Source: an uncultured Bacteroidota bacterium (GTDB lineage: Bacteria > Bacteroidota > Bacteroidia > UKL13-3). From it: 6,403 bases of DNA. The stretch covers positions 1-6,403 of the forward strand of contig CAIUEQ010000250.1 in assembly GCA_903898215.1 (NCBI GenBank), given 5' to 3'. Of this stretch, positions 1 through 5,404 are shown piece after piece; within the stretch, counting starts at the first letter, position 1; each line of letters opens with the position of its first letter. A program made the translations under genes and the position numbers. The notes beneath the pieces are model-generated. The model saw only the letters and a list, made by a program, of their open reading frames with translations. It did no database searches and had not been told where the DNA came from.

Positions 1-1
1 A

Positions 2-490
2 CCTGTTTCTGTCGCATTTTTTGCTGAAGCATCCCGAAGTGGTATGTCTGAAAGATATTTCATGAATCAGGATGGACAATATAATTCATTAAACAGGCTT
101 TCATATTTTAGCGAGTTGATGGTTGCCCGTAAATTTAATGAACAGTTTTCGTTACAGGCCGCTTTAACTTTTTGCTACTTTAATTTAATAGAGGAAAATT
201 ATTCAAATTCCACTATCGGATTATCAATTATTAGCAGATATAAAATATATAAACAAACATCAATAATTTTTGATTACGATTTACCTTTCACACATTCTAT
301 TCATGTTCCAAAGCAAAATATCGGACTTGGTTTAGAGTTCGCTGGCAAGATTAATTCTTTGCAACTATTTGTTTCTTCATGTGATGCGATTGTTAATAGT
401 GAATTTCGTGTTTGCAATCAAAATGATTTTACCAAAGGCGATTTTTTGATAGGTTTTAATATTTCACATAGGTGGAGTTTTCGAAAATAG
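2..490 (+). CDS. DUF5777-like outer-membrane beta-barrel protein, 5'-truncated copy
   Basis: This is the C-terminal 162 residues of a gene whose start lies left of the window. The frame is open from base 2, so the ATG at 44 is internal, not a start. It aligns throughout with the complete beta-barrel gene at 4459-5370. Shared landmarks, in order, are PV-V near the left edge, NRLSY, a following RKF, SLQ, YFNL, RYK, NIG-G-EF/EV, N-AI, GFNI and a terminal W-F-K. Alternating polar and hydrophobic residues and the ending aromatic strand fit an outer-membrane barrel. The family resembles DUF5777, known from Bacteroidota and of unknown function. This copy is shorter in the loop after YFNL, where the other has a Gly/His-rich insertion. 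It is followed by a strong terminator, so it ends an upstream transcription unit. Family assignment rests on recognising the complete paralog; its role is unknown. Confidence 0.78.
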   Translation, partial: PVSVAFFAEASRSGMSERYFMNQDGQYNSLNRLSYFSELMVARKFNEQFSLQAALTFCYFNLIEENYSNSTIGLSIISRYKIYKQTSIIFDYDLPFTHSIHVPKQNIGLGLEFAGKINSLQLFVSSCDAIVNSEFRVCNQNDFTKGDFLIGFNISHRWSFRK

Positions 491-516
491 TATCTATTGC
501 TCTACACAAATATAAT

Positions 517-557
517 AACATAAAAAAAACTGCAACATTGCAGTTTTTTTTTATGTT
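517..557 (+). terminator. Rho-independent-type hairpin terminator, probably bidirectional
   Basis: The GC-containing stem CTGCA (530-534) pairs with TGCAG (539-543) around a four-base loop. The stem is extended by an A8 run (522-529) facing a T9 run (544-552), and then by AACAT (517-521) against ATGTT (553-557), with one unpaired T. It lies 27 bases after the stop codon of the beta-barrel gene. The T run follows the stem on the + strand and the A run gives the same arrangement on the - strand, so it could stop transcription from either side. It separates the upstream unit from the electron-transfer gene run. Confidence 0.85.
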
Positions 558-610
558 AAAACAAAATCTGGTTAATAATTAACACGTTAAAAAGATGCCA
601 ATTCTATGAG

Positions 611-622
611 TGATTTTAATCA
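611..622. promoter_or_regulatory. Possible FNR/CRP-superfamily-like palindrome
   Basis: TGATTTTAATCA has perfectly complementary five-base arms (TGATT and AATCA) around TT, and so contains the TGAT-N4-ATCA core of FNR-type boxes. The outer bases are G and T rather than the T and A of the full E. coli consensus. It sits about 68 bases upstream of the candidate -7 element at 690. Such cores occur by chance in AT-rich DNA; a near-copy (TGATTTTAATCG) lies inside the coding region near 2926. Redox control would suit the downstream genes, but that is inference. Confidence 0.25.
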
Positions 623-666
623 TTTTACAATATGAGAACAATCACCATATAAACTAACAAAAGGCA

Positions 667-697
667 TTTTTATCAATCCCTCTTTGAAATAATTTTG
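667..697 (+). promoter_or_regulatory. Candidate Bacteroidota sigma-ABfr-type promoter
   Basis: TAATTTTG at 690-697 matches the TAnnTTTG -7 consensus of Bacteroidota primary sigma factors. TTTT at 667-670 lies 19 bases upstream and is a three-of-four match to the TTTG -33 element. It is the only full TAnnTTTG match I found between the terminator and the gene at 968. Initiation here would give an untranslated leader of roughly 260 bases. Such short motifs are frequent in AT-rich DNA, so the call is tentative. Confidence 0.33.
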
Positions 698-967
698 TAC
701 TACAAATTTCAAGTTGAAATTGGAAAATAAATTAAAATAGTAAACCTGCGAAATAGCAACATTGAACGTATGAAAATAGCAGACTTCAAAATATGAAAAT
801 ACAAATCCAAAACTAAAATATGTCATAGGCAAGGACTGAATCTTACCTGAATTTTGTCCTCGTAATCGTGATAAAAAACAGCAATCTAATTGATGAAAAA
901 AAGCATTCACTAAAAAAACAACAAACAATTAATTATTAATTAACTAAAGTAAATTTTTAAAAAAAAC

Positions 968-2005
968 ATGAAAACAACTATTATTAAACACCGCAGGTCA
1001 CTAATCCTTGTTGCATTTGCAATTAGTATGACAGTATTTATGCAAAGATGTACTAAAACAACAACAGATGTTGTAACACAGTATGCAACTGATCCTAAAA
1101 TTACAGATGTGATTGTTCCAAACTCTGAAGTTCCAGTACCAGTAAATTTCGTTCTTGACACAAGTTTTAACAATGAAAAATCTCACAGTAATGTAAATTG
1201 GAAATCACGTTATTTCGATTTTTCTGACACATGGTTAACAGGTCGTTTTCAAGAATTCCATTTTGTACCTAACTTTCCAGTTCCTGCTGCTAAATTAGGA
1301 GGAGTTCACGCACCACTTTCTAAAGGAGTAGCGTTGTTAAATATTAACGCAAATCCTAAATATCCGTTAACACAATACTGGTCAGTAGGTCCAAACACAC
1401 AAGGTCCTCCTTGCTACTTTCATTTTGAAGCTAATAATCTTTCAAAAAATTATTTGAAATTTTATGTTTTGGTTTCAACAGATTGTACTAGCGAACCAGG
1501 TAGAGATCAATATATTCAGTGCGGACAAAGCTATTTTGGAACACAATGGTTAGATTCTACCAGACAGGTTGTTGATCCAACTAGTGATACAGCATGGTTG
1601 GAAGCAATCCCTAATACTTGGGTTCAACAAGGAAATGGTTATGCAGTTACTTGTAACTTTACATTTAACAGATATTTACATAATACTGCAGGCAAAAGCG
1701 ATGGAGACCCTATCACAAAACCTGTAACTCTTTATTTAACTTATAATGGTTCTTTTGATTTCTTATCAAACGGTGGCCCTGCCGGAACATTAAGATGTGG
1801 ATTTAGTGCATCATTTACTTTCAAAAGATCAGATTATTTAGATAAAACTGCTACTAAATTATATTTAAAAAATCCTACAGTGGCTGAAAAAGCTAATTCT
1901 GACGCAGCATATTTGGTGAACAAAACTTACGGAACTTATTCTGGTTCGGTAGCTGACGAAATGCTTATCAATGCTAATATGGTTTTCTCTAAATCTCATT
2001 TGTAA
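968..2005 (+). CDS. YceI-like domain exported (lipo)protein
   Basis: The 345-residue product begins with a basic N-terminus and hydrophobic segment (residues 11-26) followed by Cys28, giving a probable lipoprotein signal. The lipobox, Met-Gln-Arg before Cys28, is atypical. From about residue 72 it resembles YceI, a lipocalin-like barrel family that binds isoprenoid or quinone-type ligands. Matches are SNVNWKSRYF and LTGRF (74-94), a GRD...YF segment (178-190) equivalent to the family's GRD-H...FF, ITKPVTLYLTYNG (249-261), GFSASFTFKRSDY (278-290) equivalent to the family's GF-A---I-RSDFG, and a closing strand near 329-341. At 345 residues it is well above the usual ~190 of YceI, with insertions between these blocks. 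Five further cysteines (149, 173, 185, 229, 277) lie in the exported part. The start follows an A-rich leader. It is first in the gene run, and may carry a quinone-like or lipid ligand for its electron-transfer neighbours; that role is inferred. Confidence 0.72.
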   Translation: MKTTIIKHRRSLILVAFAISMTVFMQRCTKTTTDVVTQYATDPKITDVIVPNSEVPVPVNFVLDTSFNNEKSHSNVNWKSRYFDFSDTWLTGRFQEFHFVPNFPVPAAKLGGVHAPLSKGVALLNINANPKYPLTQYWSVGPNTQGPPCYFHFEANNLSKNYLKFYVLVSTDCTSEPGRDQYIQCGQSYFGTQWLDSTRQVVDPTSDTAWLEAIPNTWVQQGNGYAVTCNFTFNRYLHNTAGKSDGDPITKPVTLYLTYNGSFDFLSNGGPAGTLRCGFSASFTFKRSDYLDKTATKLYLKNPTVAEKANSDAAYLVNKTYGTYSGSVADEMLINANMVFSKSHL

Positions 2006-2065
2006 GAATTATTAACAATAAAATTTTAAATCATAATTAATCACTTAAAAAAATAATAGAATTAT

Positions 2066-2476
2066 ATGAAAACTTTAAAAATATATTTATCAATATTAGT
2101 ATTGGGACTCTTTATGGTAGCTGCTTGTACTAAAGAGGTTACAGAAACAAAAACGATAACAGTAAGTAAGTCGGTTACCGATGGACAAGCTCTTATTCAA
2201 GGACAGGTAACGTATAAAAATGCTATTACTAATACAAATGATCCAGCACCTAAAGCAACAATTAAAATCGCTACAGATCTTGTTACTAAAAACTTTGTAC
2301 AGTTTTGGGCAGCAGACACAGCAGGTAATTTTAGTGTTAAAGGTTTAGCAGTTGGTACATATTATATAGCAGCTGAATACAGAGATAAAAATAATTATTT
2401 GTACGTAACAACAGGGTATACTGTAACTATCAACAATTCAGTTGATCCGGTTACTTTAAACTTTTTATGTAAATAA
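2066..2476 (+). CDS. Small lipoprotein with transthyretin/carboxypeptidase-regulatory-like beta-sandwich
   Basis: The 136-residue product has a clear type II signal: hydrophobic residues 6-17 and the lipobox VAAC with Cys21. After a Thr/Lys/Val-rich linker (22-38), residues about 42-134 resemble the carboxypeptidase regulatory-like or transthyretin-like fold common in Bacteroidota. GQVTY opens the first strand, APKATIKI gives the 'decorated value' strand, DTAGNFSVKGLAVGTYYIAAEY (about 84-105) is the diagnostic G-F-V-GL-GTYYI-A block, and the protein ends in beta strands and a penultimate Cys135. Such domains generally bind or scaffold other proteins; no catalytic or heme-binding motif is visible. 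It follows the YceI-like gene by 60 bases, without a terminator between, and precedes two heme lipoproteins. A structural or assembly role in the complex is inferred; the specific function is unknown. Confidence 0.72.
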   Translation: MKTLKIYLSILVLGLFMVAACTKEVTETKTITVSKSVTDGQALIQGQVTYKNAITNTNDPAPKATIKIATDLVTKNFVQFWAADTAGNFSVKGLAVGTYYIAAEYRDKNNYLYVTTGYTVTINNSVDPVTLNFLCK

Positions 2477-2484
2477 TAAACATG

Positions 2485-2604
2485 CTTGCCCTATAAGGCA
2501 AGTTTGAATCATCATACAATAGGGCAAAATTTATTTTAGAATTGAAATTGTTAATTACAAAATGTAGTTAAATGTTTCAGAATATCGAAAGTGATTTTGC
2601 CCTA
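2485..2604 (+). repeat. Competing inverted repeats in the spacer before the heme lipoprotein gene
   Basis: Four short elements can form exclusive hairpins in RNA. CTTGCC (2485-2490) pairs with GGCAAG (2497-2502) around a six-base loop. Alternatively TTGCCCTAT (2486-2494) pairs with ATAGGGCAA (2519-2527), nine bases. The latter region, as TAGGGCAAAAT (2520-2530), also pairs perfectly over 11 bases with ATTTTGCCCTA (2594-2604). The last element lies 25 bases before the ATG at 2630. No T tract follows the first hairpin, so a simple terminator is unlikely. It might be an RNA switch, a processing or stability element setting downstream expression, or a protein-binding repeat; which is not decided by the sequence. 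Confidence 0.5.
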
Positions 2605-2629
2605 AATTTTTACCCTTAAATATAATAAA

Positions 2630-4021
2630 ATGACTAAAATAAATAAGATACTTTTACTAATGTTTGGTATCGTATTGCTTGTAGTTGCTTCGTGCCAAAA
2701 AGATTATAATTATTCGATCCCTCCGGCACCACCAAAAGCACCACCTAAAGTATCAGATTCATCAACTACTTTGGAAGCTTACTTTACAAATACACCACCA
2801 AATACAATAAATGCAGCCTATTGGAAAACAGCAAATTATTTACAGGTTAATTCTACTACTATCATTAAAAATTTATTATACGGAGATGGTTTATTAAACA
2901 TGACTGGCACGTATAATGGTTCAACTGATTTTAATCGTGGAGGTAATCCTAAACTTTCTATTAAAGCAGCTTACGATAATACCAATTTATATATTCTTGC
3001 TGAGTGGTATGATTCAACAGTAAATCCTTCACAAGCTTCGTGGTTATATGAAGGAGATTACGATCCGTTAAAACCTACAGAAGTTTCAACAGGATGGACA
3101 TCACAACGAAATAGTGATAAACTTGCTTTGGCTTTTGAAATTGCAAATGCAAGCAGCCCTGCAGGTAATTTTTCAAGTGTTGGTTGTCAGGCTTGTTGTC
3201 ATGGTTCTGGAAATTCTGCAATCATGAGTCCAACTTCAGGAACTGTTGATATTTGGAACTGGAACTTAGCTACTTCATCACCTTTGGGATTGATGCATGA
3301 TTTGGTTTCAACATCTGCCGGTTTAGTTAATGATGCCGGAACTCCAATTGCTACAAGAAATGTTGCCGGTTCAACTGATAGATCAGGGCCTGCTTATGAA
3401 TGGAATGGAACCGATCAAACAGTTACATCACCCGCTATTGCAGGTGGTAAAACATCCTTGCTTGATCCTGCATTTTATTTAATGAATAAAACTCCAATGG
3501 TTGGTAGTGCAGTAAATGGAAGAGCTGTATATTCAAGTCAGGGTTGCAATACGTGCCATGGTGATAATGGTGAAGGAGGAAGTGGAGGTGGCCCAATAAA
3601 TACAATGAGTCAAAATAAGAAATCCAGATCAGCCTATAAAGCTGCAATGGATAATGTTCCGGATATGTCAGATTATTGGGGACCTTTATCAGCATCAGAT
3701 CAAGATGATGTGGTAACATATTTAAGAGGACTTTCAGGTGTTCCTGGATACGTTTTAAATTCATCAGCATCGGGAAGCACAACAGATATTTCGGTTGTAA
3801 CAAATGTTACTCCATCTAATATTTCAAATGCAATGTTTGTTTCCACAAATCACCACTCAAAGTATCAGGTATTAATTATCAGAAAACTAAAAACAAATAA
3901 TGCCGATGATATTCAGTTTGACTTAACAGCAAGCAAGATTTACAATTTTGGTGTAGCACTGATGGATAACGATGGAAAAAATCATGTTGGTTCAGCAAAA
4001 GAAATTTTGACATTTAAATAA
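2630..4021 (+). CDS. Ethylbenzene-dehydrogenase-type heme domain lipoprotein with inserted cytochrome c
   Basis: The 463-residue product is a lipoprotein (hydrophobic 7-20, lipobox VASC, Cys22) with a Pro-rich linker at 31-39. Residues about 45-285 resemble the first part of the EB_dh heme-b domain of ethylbenzene/DMSO-type dehydrogenase gamma subunits: a strand set with NLYILAEWYDST (119-130), then SDKLALAFEI, GCQACCHG (185-192) and VDIWNWN (206-212) with a following SPLG. Residues about 293-370 are a class I cytochrome c with heme motif CNTCH (306-310) and likely distal Met346 in VPDM. The EB_dh fold then resumes (about 397-463) with VLIIRKLKTNN-DDIQF and GVALMDNDGKNHVG. The cytochrome is thus nested in the EB_dh domain. 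CQACCH (186-191) is CX3CH, not canonical CXXCH. Met199 is a candidate heme-b ligand by analogy. It probably transfers electrons at a membrane surface; the next gene starts seven bases after its stop codon, suggesting cotranslation. Confidence 0.8.
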   Translation: MTKINKILLLMFGIVLLVVASCQKDYNYSIPPAPPKAPPKVSDSSTTLEAYFTNTPPNTINAAYWKTANYLQVNSTTIIKNLLYGDGLLNMTGTYNGSTDFNRGGNPKLSIKAAYDNTNLYILAEWYDSTVNPSQASWLYEGDYDPLKPTEVSTGWTSQRNSDKLALAFEIANASSPAGNFSSVGCQACCHGSGNSAIMSPTSGTVDIWNWNLATSSPLGLMHDLVSTSAGLVNDAGTPIATRNVAGSTDRSGPAYEWNGTDQTVTSPAIAGGKTSLLDPAFYLMNKTPMVGSAVNGRAVYSSQGCNTCHGDNGEGGSGGGPINTMSQNKKSRSAYKAAMDNVPDMSDYWGPLSASDQDDVVTYLRGLSGVPGYVLNSSASGSTTDISVVTNVTPSNISNAMFVSTNHHSKYQVLIIRKLKTNNADDIQFDLTASKIYNFGVALMDNDGKNHVGSAKEILTFK

Positions 4022-4028
4022 ACTAAAA

Positions 4029-4436
4029 ATGAATAAATACATTCTATTATTTTTCTTAAGCATGATCATTTTAGCATCATGTAAAAAAGATTATTTATCT
4101 ACAACACCTCCACCTGATAATTCGACTCCTATTGATACAAACATGCCAATAAGTTATGCAGCAGCCATTGCTCCAATATTTGTTGCAAATTGTTTGGGTT
4201 CGGGATGTCATATCAATGGCGGGCAATCTCCTGTTCTTACTGCAGATAAATCATACGATCAACTTACACAATTAGGATATGTTGATGCTGCTACTCCTGA
4301 TACAATTCCAGCTAATAGTAAATTATATCAACGCTTAATTGGAACTGTTAAACCAATGCCTACTTCGGGTCCATTATCAGCTTCGAAAATAAGTGCAGTT
4401 GCACTTTGGATTAAACAAGGTTCTAATAATAAGTAA
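4029..4436 (+). CDS. Small cytochrome c-like lipoprotein with CX4CH heme motif
   Basis: The 135-residue product is a lipoprotein: hydrophobic 5-15, lipobox LASC with Cys18, then KKDY and a Pro/Thr-rich linker (24-40). Residues about 42-130 form a compact cytochrome c-like domain. The helix APIFVANC leads into C55-LGSG-C60-H61, a CX4CH motif, in place of CXXCH. The C-terminal half has KPMPTSGPLSASKISAVALWIKQG, where Met110 in a PMP context is the likely distal heme ligand and the last helix resembles that of class I cytochromes. The sequence shows one heme site only. CX4CH-type cytochromes of this size are common in Bacteroidota and Planctomycetes gene sets. Its start is seven bases after the preceding stop and it is followed at 4459 by the beta-barrel gene, so the three are very likely cotranscribed. 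It may pass electrons to or from the larger heme lipoprotein; that partner is inferred. Confidence 0.78.
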   Translation: MNKYILLFFLSMIILASCKKDYLSTTPPPDNSTPIDTNMPISYAAAIAPIFVANCLGSGCHINGGQSPVLTADKSYDQLTQLGYVDAATPDTIPANSKLYQRLIGTVKPMPTSGPLSASKISAVALWIKQGSNNK

Positions 4437-4458
4437 CTAATTGAAATATATAAAAACA

Positions 4459-5370
4459 ATGAAAAATAAATTTATAAAAACACTTTCGCTGTCGTTAATT
4501 TTTATGTTACCGATAGCTCTGTTAGCCCAAAGCACTGACAAACCGGTTGCAGAACCCGTTATGTCAACATTTGAACACAGCTTTTTGATGAATAATAATA
4601 CTACTGAAACCCATGGAAATAAATCTTTAGATGTAGCTATCCAACATCGTTTTGGATTAGCAGATCAGCCACATGACTTTTATGGTTTTTATGCTCCTTC
4701 AAATATCAGATTGTATATTGGTTACGGTGTTACCAAAAACTTATCGTTAGGAATTGGAGCTACAAAAGCTAACGAGAATTACGATTTCAGTTTGAAATAC
4801 GCTATCCTAAAACAAAAATCATTCGGTATGCCGGTTAACGTTACCTACTACGGAAGTTTTGCAATGAGTGGGGTGAAAGAAACCAAACTTTTTAATCAAA
4901 GTAATGAAGCCCTTATGACAAATAGGCTTTCGTATTATAATGAAATAATGGTGTCTAGAAAATTCGATAATCATCTTTCATTACAATTAGGTGTGAATTA
5001 CTCCTATTTTAATTTGCTTGATTCAGGATCCTTTTATGGCCATAAAGATTATATCGGAATGACTCATGGGTTTTTCGGAATCGCAGTTGCAGGACGTTAC
5101 AAATTTAGCCCGCAAAGTTCAATCTTAGTTGAATACAATATGCCTTTGGGAGTGTCAGATGTTCCAAAATTATCAAGACCTATGTCGAATATTGGAATTG
5201 GCTTTGAAGTGTCAACAGGAAATCATCAGTTCCAAATTTTTATTTGTAATACCAATGCTATCCTTTCACAAAACGCTAGAACTTTTAATACAAATGATAA
5301 CTCCAATTTTAAAGTACCGGCTTGGCTAGTAGGATTCAATATCACTCGTCAGTGGGGATTCAGTAAATAG
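4459..5370 (+). CDS. DUF5777-like outer-membrane beta-barrel protein, complete copy
   Basis: I start this gene at ATG 4459, giving 303 residues, because a typical signal peptide follows (Lys-rich N-terminus, hydrophobic 9-22, ALLA-Gln cleavage near residue 23). The in-frame TTG at 4441 adds six residues and lies four bases after the upstream stop. The mature protein resembles DUF5777 beta-barrels: a STFEHSF-MNN start, LDVAIQHRFG (57-66), FYGFYAPSNIRLYIGYGVT (74-92), LSLGIGATKANENYDFSLKYAILKQKS (95-121) and repeated amphipathic strands ending in GFNITRQWGFSK. Short strands with aromatic girdle residues indicate outer-membrane insertion. No enzymatic motif is visible. It is a paralog of the truncated gene at the left edge. 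It sits between cytochrome lipoproteins and a quinol-linked Fe-S gene, so it could be a channel or docking barrel for the electron-transfer proteins, but that role has not been established for the family, to my knowledge. Confidence 0.8.
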   Translation: MKNKFIKTLSLSLIFMLPIALLAQSTDKPVAEPVMSTFEHSFLMNNNTTETHGNKSLDVAIQHRFGLADQPHDFYGFYAPSNIRLYIGYGVTKNLSLGIGATKANENYDFSLKYAILKQKSFGMPVNVTYYGSFAMSGVKETKLFNQSNEALMTNRLSYYNEIMVSRKFDNHLSLQLGVNYSYFNLLDSGSFYGHKDYIGMTHGFFGIAVAGRYKFSPQSSILVEYNMPLGVSDVPKLSRPMSNIGIGFEVSTGNHQFQIFICNTNAILSQNARTFNTNDNSNFKVPAWLVGFNITRQWGFSK

Positions 5371-5404
5371 GAAATTATTTTATTTTTTTTAATCAAATCT
5401 ACTA

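Larger units (their letters stand above)
558..967. other. Long non-coding leader/intergenic region
   Basis: About 410 bases between the terminator and the next start codon hold no convincing gene. All + strand ATG frames are very short. The one longer open frame, on the - strand (620-928), begins with TTG, encodes a Phe-rich low-complexity product and looks like chance in AT-rich DNA. A 10-base direct repeat TATGAAAATA occurs at 769-778 and 792-801. The last 60 bases are almost purely A and T and end in a run of A before the ATG at 968, the usual Bacteroidota type of initiation region. The region probably holds the promoter and a long 5' untranslated leader for the downstream genes. Confidence 0.6.

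Noticed and set aside
44..490. Independent 148-residue gene beginning at ATG 44
   Set aside because: The frame stays open to base 2, and the residues before the ATG align with the complete paralog at 4459-5370, so this is the truncated end of a longer gene.
769..801. Operator or repeat array made of TATGAAAATA copies
   Set aside because: Only two 10-base copies in AT-rich DNA, with no symmetry; chance is sufficient.
620..928. Minus-strand open frame of 102 codons in the intergenic gap
   Set aside because: It starts with TTG, has a Phe-rich low-complexity product typical of the reverse of AT-rich DNA, no recognisable domain and no promoter or leader of its own.
2485..2502. Simple Rho-independent terminator after the beta-sandwich lipoprotein gene
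   Set aside because: The six-base-pair stem has only TTT then GAATC after it, so there is no T tract. Alternative pairings with nearby elements explain it better.
3185..3202. Calling a second canonical c-type heme at CQACCH
   Set aside because: The spacing is CX3CH rather than CXXCH; covalent heme attachment there is possible but not supported by sequence alone.
3435..3803. Minus-strand open frame of 122 codons
   Set aside because: It lies entirely inside the heme lipoprotein gene and gives a His/Leu-rich product with no motif; a shadow frame.
4441..4458. TTG start for the complete barrel gene
   Set aside because: The ATG at 4459 gives a better signal peptide with a normal basic N-terminus; the six extra residues add nothing recognisable.
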